A stretch of DNA of 64,000 nt from JBBSIN01 sp038232055 (lineage in GTDB: Bacteria > Actinomycetota > Actinomycetes > JADGOV01). The notes beneath the pieces are model-generated. The model worked only from the letters and a program-made list of their open reading frames with translations. It was not told the origin of the DNA and searched no databases. Shown one piece after another: positions 47,610-55,253 of the stretch. The position numbers and the translations under genes are program-made. Each line of letters starts with the position of its first letter. Within the stretch, counting starts at the first letter, position 1. The stretch spans positions 1-64,000 of the forward strand of contig JBBSIN010000003.1 in the NCBI GenBank assembly GCA_038232055.1, given 5' to 3'.

Positions 47610-48479
47610 ATGAGCACCACCGGCACTCTCGTCACGGTTGCGCCCACCGGCGCCGAGACGGCGAAGGCCGACGTACCGGCGCTTCCGGTCACGCTCGACG
47701 AGCTCGTCGCCACGGCCCGCGCCTGTGAGAGCGCTGGCGCGGCGATGATTCACATCCACCTCCGGGACGACGAGGCGCAGCCGACTCTCGACGTGGAGCG
47801 TGCCCGCGACGTCGTCGCCGCGGTTCGGGAGTCGACGAACCTCCTCGTTCAGCTCTCGACAGGTGGCGCGGTCACCGACCCCGAGTCGGCGCGGCTCCGC
47901 GTGCTCGACGCGGAACCGGATTCCGCGAGCCTGTCGTGCGGCAGCGTCAACTTCGGCGACGACGTGTTCCTCAACCGTTGGCCGTTCATGGTGGAGCTGC
48001 ACCAACGCATGCAGGAGCGCGAGGTCGTTCCGGAGTACGAGCTGTTCGACATCGGCCACGTCGCCGCATTGCGCCGGCTGCTCGACCGACACGGCCTCCC
48101 GTACGGCGGGCACGTGCACTGCGATCTCGTGATGGGCGTGCCGGGTGGCATGCCCGGGACGACCGCGGCGCTCGTGGCCGCGGTGCAACTGCTACCCGAA
48201 GGCGCGACGTGGTCTGCGACCGGAGTGGGCCGTACGTCGATCCCGGTCGCGCTCGCGGCGCTCTCCGCCGGCGGGCACCTTCGGGTCGGCATGGAGGACA
48301 CTCTGACGTTCGCGCCCCGTCAGCCAGTGCAAGACAACGTGCAGCTGGTCGAGCGCGCGGCAACGCTCGCGAGGATGGCGCAACGGTCGCCGCTGTCCCC
48401 CGACGAGGCGCGCGGCGTACTGAAGACCAAGGACCGTCGACCGACATTTGTGGCCAGCGGACAGGGAGCGAAACCATGA
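47610..48479 (+). CDS. BKACE family beta-keto acid cleavage enzyme
   Basis: A 289-aa TIM-barrel enzyme of the DUF849/Kce family. Zinc ligands appear as HIHLRD near residue 48 and GGHVHCD near residue 171; the catalytic region includes SCGSVNFGDDVF. Members condense a beta-keto acid with acetyl-CoA and release acetoacetate and a new CoA ester; the exact keto acid cannot be inferred. ATG 47610. The stop overlaps the RsiG gene start (ATGA), a coupling worth noting since BKACE has no known link to cyclic di-GMP. Confidence 0.88.
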   Translation: MSTTGTLVTVAPTGAETAKADVPALPVTLDELVATARACESAGAAMIHIHLRDDEAQPTLDVERARDVVAAVRESTNLLVQLSTGGAVTDPESARLRVLDAEPDSASLSCGSVNFGDDVFLNRWPFMVELHQRMQEREVVPEYELFDIGHVAALRRLLDRHGLPYGGHVHCDLVMGVPGGMPGTTAALVAAVQLLPEGATWSATGVGRTSIPVALAALSAGGHLRVGMEDTLTFAPRQPVQDNVQLVERAATLARMAQRSPLSPDEARGVLKTKDRRPTFVASGQGAKP

Positions 48480-49018
48480 CGAGCATGACCGAGGGCAACC
48501 GGCGCATCGATCGGGTTCTCGACGAGAACTATCTCAGGGAGCTCAGCACACTGCCGATCGCGGAGGTGCGGTCGCTGCGCGACGAGGCCGAGCAGGAGGA
48601 GACGGACGTCTCCTACCTGCGCCGGATGCTCCAGGGCCGCATCGACATCCTGCGCGCGGAGCTGGAGCGGCGGTCCGGCCCCGACAGCGGTGGTCTGGTC
48701 GACTCGCTGCCCCGCATCCTCGCCGACGAGCCGCGCAACAACGCCCGCGGCCTCGGCAGGTACAGCTCCGCCGAGCCCTCCCGCGTCGACGCGCATCGCC
48801 GCCGGATCGAGGCGCTGGTGGCCGACGTCGACCTCGACGACGTGACCGCGCGGACGGAGGACGAGCTGCGACGCACGCTCGACATCTTCGTGGAGCAGGA
48901 GCGCGGCCAGTCGGACAAGCGCCGTGCCGTGCAGCAGGTCGTCGACGCGTGCAGCGCCGAGATAGCCCGGCGCTACCGCGACGGCGAAGCCAACGTGGGA
49001 GACATCCTCAACCAGTGA
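48476..49018 (+). CDS. rsiG: RsiG-type cyclic-di-GMP-binding anti-sigma factor
   Basis: A 180-aa helical protein. It has two exact copies of the RsiG signature E-x3-S-x2-R-x3-Q-x3-D: E42/S46/R49/Q53/D57 and E142/S146/R149/Q153/D157, each within a long coiled helix. In Streptomyces, RsiG uses these two helices to bind a dimer of cyclic di-GMP and then holds the sigma factor WhiG. I see both motifs complete, so this copy should bind the nucleotide. AGGGAG precedes ATG 48476, which overlaps the BKACE stop. No WhiG-like gene is in the window. Confidence 0.9.
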   Translation: MTSMTEGNRRIDRVLDENYLRELSTLPIAEVRSLRDEAEQEETDVSYLRRMLQGRIDILRAELERRSGPDSGGLVDSLPRILADEPRNNARGLGRYSSAEPSRVDAHRRRIEALVADVDLDDVTARTEDELRRTLDIFVEQERGQSDKRRAVQQVVDACSAEIARRYRDGEANVGDILNQ

Positions 49019-49021
49019 GAG

Positions 49022-49066
49022 GCACGGCCGAAGGGGGCGACCGGTCGGCCGCCCCCTTCGCCGTGC
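49022..49066. terminator. bidirectional terminator between rsiG and the beta-helix gene
   Basis: gcacggccgaagggggcg and cgcccccttcgccgtgc form a stem of 17 bp with one bulged C around a ten-base loop. It lies between two convergent stops and begins three bases after the rsiG stop. Confidence 0.8.
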
Positions 49067-49075
49067 GGTGCTCGG

Positions 49076-50125
49076 TCAGCGGCAGAGCCGGTCCGGGCTG
49101 GCGCAGAAGTTGTGGCGGTAGACGTTGTGGCCGCCGCCCTTGGTGACGATGTCCGCCGGGCCGTTTCTGTAGGCGGTGTTGTTCTCGATGGTGTTGCCGC
49201 TCGAGGGACCGCCGCCGAACATCGTGCCGTTGAGCAGCACGATGCCGCCTGAGCCGAAACTCTTACCGCGGTTGCCGAGGACGGCATTGTGGCTGACGGT
49301 CATGCCCGTTGCCCCCACGAGGACGATGCCGCCGCCCTGCGTGGGAGGCGCCTCGTCGCTGGGCGGGCAGAACTTGTTGTTGTTCTTCACGCTGTTGTTC
49401 CAGATCGCGGCGTTTCCGACGAAGGCCGGGGGTTGCCCCGCGTTCAGGGCGAGGATGCCGATGCAGTTGCCGTACGCGTTGTTGTAGCCGATGAACGCGC
49501 CGCGGGAGTGCCGGTAGAAGATGCCGATACCGTTGTCCCAGACGTCGTTGCCGATGATCTCACCGGAGTTGTGCGGGGAGTCGCCACTGTAGATGCCGGC
49601 CTCGCCGCTCCCGTACGCCGCGTTCTTGATGATGTGGCTCCACGTGGACTCGAAGCGGGCGATGCCGTACTCGCCGTTGTTCGCAGCCGTGACGTGCTCG
49701 ACGCTCAGGCCGTTCGTGTACACGCCGATGATGCCGTTGCCGTGGTAGTTCCGCACCAGCAGCTGGCTGATGTGGGTCTTCTGGACGTAGTGCCTCTTGC
49801 TACCGATGACACAGATGCCGTTGCCGCCGTCCTCCGTCGAGCACGGGTTCTTCGGATCCTTCTTGCCCGGCTGGAGCACGGTGCCGTTCCATGCAGCGCC
49901 CGAGCCGCGAATCGTGAGGTTGTCGGTGCGGACGAACACGCTCTCCCGGTAGATCCCCGGCTTGACGATGATCGTGTCGCCGGGATGCGCCCGGTTGACG
50001 GCCGCCTGGATCGAGTGCCCGGCCGTGACAAAGTGGGTCGTCGCCGCCGACGCCGGAGCGGCGAGCGCGACCCCGCTGGCCGCGGCCACACAGGCCACTG
50101 CGGACATGCTCAACGCACGATTCAT
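49076..50125 (-). CDS. secreted right-handed parallel beta-helix protein
   Basis: A 349-aa exported protein. A signal peptide with cleavage near APASAAT (about residue 28) precedes a region of regularly spaced Asn/Gly-rich turns (NNGEYGI, SGEIIGNDVWDNGIGI, GNRGKSFGSGGIVLLNG), the repeat layout of pectate-lyase/NosD-like beta-helices. SIQAAVNRAHPGDTIIVKPGIYRESV is the characteristic first turn. Substrate, probably a polysaccharide, is not evident. ATG 50125 follows GGGGGGA. Confidence 0.85.
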   Translation of the reverse strand: MNRALSMSAVACVAAASGVALAAPASAATTHFVTAGHSIQAAVNRAHPGDTIIVKPGIYRESVFVRTDNLTIRGSGAAWNGTVLQPGKKDPKNPCSTEDGGNGICVIGSKRHYVQKTHISQLLVRNYHGNGIIGVYTNGLSVEHVTAANNGEYGIARFESTWSHIIKNAAYGSGEAGIYSGDSPHNSGEIIGNDVWDNGIGIFYRHSRGAFIGYNNAYGNCIGILALNAGQPPAFVGNAAIWNNSVKNNNKFCPPSDEAPPTQGGGIVLVGATGMTVSHNAVLGNRGKSFGSGGIVLLNGTMFGGGPSSGNTIENNTAYRNGPADIVTKGGGHNVYRHNFCASPDRLCR

Positions 50126-50249
50126 GGATCCCCCCAAGGGACGAAACGGGTACAGGTCGGCAGAACTCTAGTCCCATGGTTACCGGCGGGACCGACCTTC
50201 TTGCCGAAAAGTAAGATTTCCGACAGTTGCCGTGCGGGAGGACGTCGTC

Positions 50250-51191
50250 GTGCCGTTGCCTGTGGTCGCCGAGGTCATCCGGTCCGGCTTTGTCGAGGGC
50301 CATCACGCCGGATCTGCCGTCGCGCTTCGGCCCGATGGATCGCGGGCGCTCGACGTCGGTGAGCCGGATCGGCCCATCTTTCCGCGATCGTCCAGCAAGC
50401 CGATTCAGGCGCTCGGCATGGTGCGCTGCGGACTCGACCTCGAGCCCGCCCTGCTCGCCGTGGCAACGGCCAGCCACTCCGGCGAACCTCGTCACCTCGA
50501 GCTCGTACGCCGGCTGCTGAGCGATTCCGGCCTGGATGAGTCGGCGCTGCGCAACACGCCGGCTCTGCCGCTGAACGAGGAAGCGGCCCACGCCCACATC
50601 AGGGCCGGTCGAGGCAAGGACAGCGTCTCCCAGAACTGCTCCGGCAAGCACGCCGCCATGCTCGCGACCTGCGTCGTCAACGGGTGGCCGCTCGACTCCT
50701 ACCTCGACCCCGACCACGCGCTGCAGCGGGCGATCCGGCAGACGCACGAGGAGGTCGCCGGGGAACCGGTCACGGCGACCGCGGTCGACGGCTGCGGCGC
50801 TCCTCAGTTCGCGATCTCGCTGACCGGATTAGCCCGCGCCTTCGCTAGGCTCACGACCGCCGAGAGCGGCACCCCCGAACGCCGGGTGGCCGACGCGATG
50901 TCTGCCCATCCCGACGTCGTCGGGGGCTCCGGTCGCGACGTGACCCGGCTCATGCAGTCGGTGCCCGGCCTCGTGGCCAAGGACGGTGCGGAGGCGGTGT
51001 ACGCCGCCGCGACCGCCACCGGCGCGGCGGCTGCCGTGAAGATCGACGACGGCGGCGACCGGGCGCGCGTGCCGCTGCTCGTGGTCGCCCTGCGCGCCTT
51101 GGGTCTCGAGGCGCCGGTGCTCGACGAGCTGGCCACCACACCCGTCTGGGGCGGTGGCCGACGCGTCGGCGAGGTCCGGGTGACGGTCTGA
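50250..51191 (+). CDS. L-asparaginase II family protein
   Basis: A 313-aa protein of the Rhizobium-type asparaginase family, which is unrelated to the E. coli enzymes. Motifs include FVEGHHAGSAVAL near the start, RSSSKPIQALGMVR, SQNCSGKHAAMLATC and VDGCGAPQFAISL, which carry the Cys/Lys catalytic pairs. It releases ammonia from asparagine. GTG 50250, with GGGAGG eight bases upstream, gives the usual VPLPVVAEV N-terminus; the earlier GTG at 50232 is less likely. Confidence 0.9.
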   Translation: MPLPVVAEVIRSGFVEGHHAGSAVALRPDGSRALDVGEPDRPIFPRSSSKPIQALGMVRCGLDLEPALLAVATASHSGEPRHLELVRRLLSDSGLDESALRNTPALPLNEEAAHAHIRAGRGKDSVSQNCSGKHAAMLATCVVNGWPLDSYLDPDHALQRAIRQTHEEVAGEPVTATAVDGCGAPQFAISLTGLARAFARLTTAESGTPERRVADAMSAHPDVVGGSGRDVTRLMQSVPGLVAKDGAEAVYAAATATGAAAAVKIDDGGDRARVPLLVVALRALGLEAPVLDELATTPVWGGGRRVGEVRVTV

Positions 51192-51290
51192 CGGCCGGCG
51201 CGCACACCGTGCAGTCCGGTAAGTGCTCCGGCATGTACCGGACTCCACACCGACTGGTTCTGCGTCGCTGGCCGTCGCGAGGAGGATGAC

Positions 51291-51683
51291 GTGGCAAAGA
51301 TCAGTTTCGGGGACCTGGGCGACTACATCCGCGAGCAGCGCAACGCCGCGGAGATCTCGCTGCGGCAGCTGGCGAAGCTGGCCGGGGTCTCCAACCCCTA
51401 CCTCAGCCAGGTCGAGCGCGGCCTGCGGCGCCCGAGCGCGGAGATCCTGGCGCAGGTCGCCAGGGGACTGCGGATCTCCGCCGAGGCGCTCTACGTGCAG
51501 GCCGGCATCCTCGAGGAGCGGCACGGCGACATGACCGTTCCGGTGGCGGTGCTGTCGGATCCGGCGCTCAACGAGCGGCAGAAGCAGGTCGTGCTGGAGA
51601 TCTACGAGTCGTTCCGCCGGGAGAACCACGATCGAACGTCGACCAACCCAGATGAGGCCGCGCCCGACAGCGCGACGGACTGA
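51291..51683 (+). CDS. XRE-family transcriptional regulator
   Basis: A 130-aa regulator with one helix-turn-helix domain at about residues 8-65: LGDYIREQRNAAEISLRQLAKLAGVSNPYLSQVERGLRRPSAEIL. A charged C-terminal tail follows, ending in an Asp-rich segment. The type is common in actinobacteria in a short regulator-DUF2516 pair, as here. GTG 51291 follows GGAGGA by seven bases. No ligand domain is seen; target genes unknown. Confidence 0.85.
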   Translation: MAKISFGDLGDYIREQRNAAEISLRQLAKLAGVSNPYLSQVERGLRRPSAEILAQVARGLRISAEALYVQAGILEERHGDMTVPVAVLSDPALNERQKQVVLEIYESFRRENHDRTSTNPDEAAPDSATD

Positions 51684-51707
51684 GCGGCACGCCGTACGCT
51701 GGTCGAC

Positions 51708-52001
51708 GTGGTGCGCAACCTCGTCCTCGGGCCGCTCAACGGGATCTTCCTGCTCCTCAACATCGCCGTGTTCGGCGTCAAGATCGTCGCGCTGGTCGAC
51801 GCCGCGGTCCGGCCGCAGCGGGTCTGGCGGGCCGCGGTCACCCAGTCGAAGGGACTCTGGCTGGCGATCCTGGCGCTCGCGCTGCTGTTCGGCGGGCTCG
51901 GGTTACTCGGCATCGCCGCGTTGGTTGCGACGATCTTCTATTTCGTCGACGTGCGACCCAAGCTGATGGAGATGCAGGGACGCGGCCGCTCCCGCTACTG
52001 A
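51708..52001 (+). CDS. DUF2516 family membrane protein
   Basis: A 97-aa protein with two to three hydrophobic helices (NGIFLLLNIAVFGVKIVALVDAAV and GLWLAILALALLFGGLGLLGIAALVATIFYFVDV) separated by a basic QRVWRAAVTQSKG loop. DUF2516 is an actinobacterial family of unknown role. TACGCT (51695-51700) ends seven bases before GTG 51708, so it has its own leaderless promoter despite following the XRE gene closely. Its stop lies at the first base of a tandem repeat array. Confidence 0.88.
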   Translation: MVRNLVLGPLNGIFLLLNIAVFGVKIVALVDAAVRPQRVWRAAVTQSKGLWLAILALALLFGGLGLLGIAALVATIFYFVDVRPKLMEMQGRGRSRY

Positions 52002-52085
52002 CCCGGGTGCTCAGGTGACCCGGGTGCTCAGTTTGACCCGGTGCTCAGGTGAACCGGGTGCTCAGTTTGACCTGGTGCTCAGTGG
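52001..52085 (+). repeat. tandem repeat array of about 17 bp, five copies
   Basis: Units acccgggtgctcaggtg and acccgggtgctcagtttg alternate, giving a 35-bp higher-order repeat present almost two and a half times (52001-52017, 52018-52035, 52036-52051, 52052-52069, 52070-52085). It covers the gap between the convergent DUF2516 and 80-aa genes and contains both of their stop codons. Confidence 0.85.
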
Positions 52086-52321
52086 CCCGGCGGCATGGAG
52101 ATCGCCTCCGGCGCGATGCCGTCCGCCGGTTCCTGGCCCACCCAGGCGAAGACGATCGCCGGCTCCTCGTTGCCCCGGACGTGCTCCGTCTCCTCCGTCG
52201 CCTCGTAGACGTCGAGCAGCCCGGGCGCGTCGGAGGGCGAGTACAGGCGGGTCACCTCGGCGGCGACCTCGGTGGTCTCTGCGTCGCGGGAGCCGCCGTG
52301 CAGCACCACCGTGACGGCCAT
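52079..52321 (-). CDS. small hypothetical protein, 80 aa
   Basis: An acidic soluble protein that starts MAVTVVLHGGSRDAETTEVAAEVTRLY, with a helical middle (SPSDAPGLLDVYEATEETEHV) and AIVFAWVGQEPADGIAPE near the end. No motif identified. It is divergent from alaX. The ATG at 52321 has an AGGG-like site; the stop lies in the repeat array. A shorter or longer start cannot be excluded. Confidence 0.5.
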   Translation of the reverse strand: MAVTVVLHGGSRDAETTEVAAEVTRLYSPSDAPGLLDVYEATEETEHVRGNEEPAIVFAWVGQEPADGIAPEAISMPPGH

Positions 52322-52373
52322 CAGTGCGCCCTGCTGTGCGGTGCGATGTCCATAGGACCATAGGTTGCCAGGT

Positions 52374-53105
52374 ATGGGCACCGACCTCCACGGGCGTACC
52401 GCCCGACTCGAACTCGCCGACGCGACTCTGCGCGAGTGGGATGCCACGGTCCTGGACGCCACTGCCGACGGCATCGTGCTCGACCGCTCGGCCTTCTATC
52501 CCGGCGGCGGCGGCCAGCCGCCGGATTCCGGGGTGCTGCTCTGGGGTGGCGTCCAGACGCGCATCGAAGGTGTACGACGCGGCGATGACGTGCTCCTGGT
52601 CCCCGCTGACGGCGATCCGGTGCCGCCGCCGGGCACCGCGGTGCGCGGCGCCGTCGAGGACGAGCGGCGTACGGCGCTGATGCGCACCCAGTCCGCTCTG
52701 CACCTGCTTGCCGGCGTCGTCTTCCGCGACTTCGGCGCGCTGGTGACCGGCGGCAACATGGAGCCACTGAGCGCACGGATGGACTTCGACCTGCCCGAGA
52801 TCCCGGCGGATTTCAAGGACCGCATTGCCGAGGCGTGCGCGACGGAAGTGGCGGCCGACCGGCGCATCGACGTCCGGGTGTTGCCCCGCGACGAGGCTTT
52901 CCGCATCCCGGACCTGATTCGCACGGCGACCGATCTGCTGCCGCCCGGACTCGATGAGGTGCGGATCGTCGACATCGTGGGCCTCGACACGCAGGCGGAC
53001 GGCGGGACGCACGTCGCGTCCACCCGCCAGATCGGCGGCATCGAGATCGTCAAGGTGGAGAACAAGGGCAAGGCCAACCGCCGGCTACGGGTGCGCCTGC
53101 CCTGA
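52374..53105 (+). CDS. alaX: alanyl-tRNA editing protein (AlaX type)
   Basis: A 243-aa stand-alone editing domain that removes Ser or Gly from mischarged tRNA-Ala. Typical segments are AFYPGGGGQPPDSG, LVTGGNMEPLSARMDF and the closing DGGTHVASTRQIGGIEIVK. Of the four usual zinc ligands, the first His of HxxxH is Gln here (TQSALH) and the Cys before GGTH is Asp, leaving two histidines. Such changes occur in some AlaX groups, so activity is uncertain. The ATG is leaderless (TAGGTT seven bases upstream). Confidence 0.85.
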   Translation: MGTDLHGRTARLELADATLREWDATVLDATADGIVLDRSAFYPGGGGQPPDSGVLLWGGVQTRIEGVRRGDDVLLVPADGDPVPPPGTAVRGAVEDERRTALMRTQSALHLLAGVVFRDFGALVTGGNMEPLSARMDFDLPEIPADFKDRIAEACATEVAADRRIDVRVLPRDEAFRIPDLIRTATDLLPPGLDEVRIVDIVGLDTQADGGTHVASTRQIGGIEIVKVENKGKANRRLRVRLP

Positions 53106-53158
53106 ACACGAGCCGCTGGCCCTTCGGTGGCGGTCCCGGTACCGGGTAGGTAGCCCGG

Positions 53159-53677
53159 GTGGAGATTCGGCTCACCAAGGGCGACATCACGCGGCAGTCG
53201 GCGGATGCCATCGTCAACGCGGCCAACTCGTCGCTGCTCGGCGGTGGTGGCGTCGACGGCGCGATACACCGGCGGGGCGGGCCGGCGATCCTCGAGGAGT
53301 GCCGGGAGCTGCGGCGTACGACGCTCCCTGACGGCCTCCCCACGGGCCAGGCGGTCGCCACGACAGCGGGGGAGCTGCCGGCGCAGTGGGTGATCCACGT
53401 CGTCGGACCGGTGTACGCCAAGCGGGAGGACCGGTCGCACCTGCTCGCATCGTGTTACCGCGAGGCGCTCCGGGTCGCCGACCGGCTCGGCGCGCGCACC
53501 GTCGCCTTTCCCGCGGTGTCCGCCGGCGTCTACGGCTGGCCCATCAACGCCGCCGCTCGCGTCGCCATCGAGACGTTGCGCGCCACCCGCACGTCGGTGG
53601 AGGAGGCGGTATTCGTGCTCCTTGCCGACGCGGCGTACGCCGCCTTTACGGCCGTGCTCGCAGCCGTTCAGAAGTGA
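53159..53677 (+). CDS. macrodomain protein (O-acetyl-ADP-ribose deacetylase family)
   Basis: A 172-aa macrodomain with DAIVNAANSSLLGGGGVDGAIH, the catalytic Asn/Asp loop, and PAVSAGVYGWPIN, which holds the second ADP-ribose loop. The family hydrolyses ADP-ribose esters on proteins or O-acetyl-ADP-ribose. GTG 53159 has TAGGTA ending six bases upstream; the last base does not fit the -10 consensus, so leaderless initiation is unproven. It converges on the MDMPI gene with a 10-base overlap. Confidence 0.9.
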   Translation: MEIRLTKGDITRQSADAIVNAANSSLLGGGGVDGAIHRRGGPAILEECRELRRTTLPDGLPTGQAVATTAGELPAQWVIHVVGPVYAKREDRSHLLASCYREALRVADRLGARTVAFPAVSAGVYGWPINAAARVAIETLRATRTSVEEAVFVLLADAAYAAFTAVLAAVQK

Positions 53678-54423
53678 ACCCGCTCCCGCCAGGCGGTGAG
53701 CAGGCGCCGGTCGCCCTCGACCCGGCAGCCCTCGCAGTCGGCACGGTTGTAGAGCAGCAGCAGCAGCTCCGCTGCCCGGCCGCTGACGGTGACGTCGACG
53801 TCGCCGTCGCCCGGGCCGCGAGCGACCGACAGCGCGGCAGGAGCGAGCTCGCACGTCCACTGCGCCGCCGCGTCGGTGGCGTCGAGGTGGAGTACGCCCG
53901 CCACGCCCGCCACGCCCGCCACGCCCGCCGAGCCCTTGGCGAAGAACCGCGGTGCCATGGCGTCGAAGACCTCGTCGATCCCGTCGACGGCGAGGTCCAT
54001 GTCGATGGGCTGCAGCACCTCATGGGCCAGCTGGGTGTCGATCCGGTGGATCAACGACTCATGCGCCATCCGCCGAGCCCAGAACCCGGCGACGTTGGGC
54101 TGCACCGACCAGTTCCATACCGGCGCGTGGGCGCCGATCTCGGTGAGCGCCGTGACGACCTCGTCGAGGCCGTCGAGGAAGTAGCCGACCGCGTCGGCAC
54201 CGTCGGCGGCGCGGGCCGGCCGGGCGGGGGCTGCCATCGCGCGAGTCACGAGGATCTCGGTGACGAAGCGGTAGACCCGGCCGGTGTGCAGGAGCAGCCG
54301 ACCGACGTCCCAGCCGGGACACGTGGGCACCGCCGCGTCGACGCCGAGGCCGCCCGCGGCGGCCAGCGCCTCGCCCTCGCGACGTACTGCCGTGACGAGC
54401 TCTGGGTACGACGGGGCGGACAT
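53668..54423 (-). CDS. maleylpyruvate isomerase-fold (MDMPI) mycothiol-dependent family protein
   Basis: A 251-aa DinB-like protein. The metal-binding HESLIHRID motif (His, His and Glu/Asp) and an earlier His in LLLHTGRVY define the N-terminal domain; the C-terminal domain is the MDMPI_C beta-rich module ending AWRERVHF. The family uses mycothiol as cofactor for isomerase or transferase reactions. A run of GVAGVAGVAGV near residue 170 comes from a 9-bp DNA repeat. ATG 54423. It is downstream of the SDR gene. Confidence 0.82.
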   Translation of the reverse strand: MSAPSYPELVTAVRREGEALAAAGGLGVDAAVPTCPGWDVGRLLLHTGRVYRFVTEILVTRAMAAPARPARAADGADAVGYFLDGLDEVVTALTEIGAHAPVWNWSVQPNVAGFWARRMAHESLIHRIDTQLAHEVLQPIDMDLAVDGIDEVFDAMAPRFFAKGSAGVAGVAGVAGVLHLDATDAAAQWTCELAPAALSVARGPGDGDVDVTVSGRAAELLLLLYNRADCEGCRVEGDRRLLTAWRERVHF

Positions 54424-54427
54424 GTGA

Positions 54428-55168
54428 CTACTCCTCGCGGTCGACCTTGTGCTGAGCCGCCTGGGCTCGGGGCTTGAGCACGAGCAGGTCGACGTCGACG
54501 TGCGGCGGCCGGGTCACCACCCACTCGACGCAGTCGGCGACGTCGTCAGCGGTGAGCGGCTTCCGTACGCCGGCGTAGACCGCCTCCGCCCGGGAGCTGT
54601 CGCCGCCGAAGCGTCGCAGGGAGAACTCGGGAGTCTTGACCATGCCGGGGGCGATCTCCGTGACCCGGACCGGCCGCCCGCACAGCTCGAGCCGAAGCGT
54701 CTCGGTCAGTGCCGCCAGCCCGTGCTTCGCCGCCGTGTAGCCGCCACCGCCCTCGTACACGATGTGGCCGGCGGTCGAGCCCATGTTGACCACCAGACCG
54801 TCACCACTCGCGATAAGGCGGGGCAGCAGGGCGCGCGTCACGCGCAGCACGCCGAGGACGTTGACGTCGTACATGGCCCGCCAGTCCTCGACCGAAGCCT
54901 CCGCGATCGGGTCCAGCCCGATCGCGCCGCCAGCGTTGTTCACCAGAACGGCGCAGTCGGGTACCGCCGACGTGAAGGCCGCGACGGACTCCTCCGAGGT
55001 GACATCGAGCGCCGCCGCGCGGCACCCGGTCTCGGCGGCCAGTTCCTCCAGGCGATCGAGGCGGCGGGCGCCGGCGACGACGTGGAAACCGGCTGCCGTC
55101 AGGCGGCGTACGGTCGCGGCGCCGATGCCGCTGCTCGCTCCGGTCACAACGGCGGTACGGCGCTCCAT
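54428..55168 (-). CDS. short-chain dehydrogenase/reductase
   Basis: A 246-aa classical SDR: TGASSGIGAATV nucleotide-binding loop, NNAGGAIG, catalytic Ser near MGSTAG and the YTAAKHG active site (Tyr-x3-Lys). An Arg at GARRLDRL suggests NADP(H) preference. Substrate unknown. The ATG at 55168 follows TAGGCT by six bases with no ribosome site, so it is probably leaderless. The MDMPI gene begins four bases after its stop, so these two are one unit. Confidence 0.88.
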   Translation of the reverse strand: MERRTAVVTGASSGIGAATVRRLTAAGFHVVAGARRLDRLEELAAETGCRAAALDVTSEESVAAFTSAVPDCAVLVNNAGGAIGLDPIAEASVEDWRAMYDVNVLGVLRVTRALLPRLIASGDGLVVNMGSTAGHIVYEGGGGYTAAKHGLAALTETLRLELCGRPVRVTEIAPGMVKTPEFSLRRFGGDSSRAEAVYAGVRKPLTADDVADCVEWVVTRPPHVDVDLLVLKPRAQAAQHKVDREE

Positions 55169-55253
55169 GTCGACAGCCTAGGGAAGCAGGAGAAGAGAAC
55201 TCGACGCCGAAGACCAAAGGGGCCAAACTACTGTCGTCGTCGAGGAGGATCTC

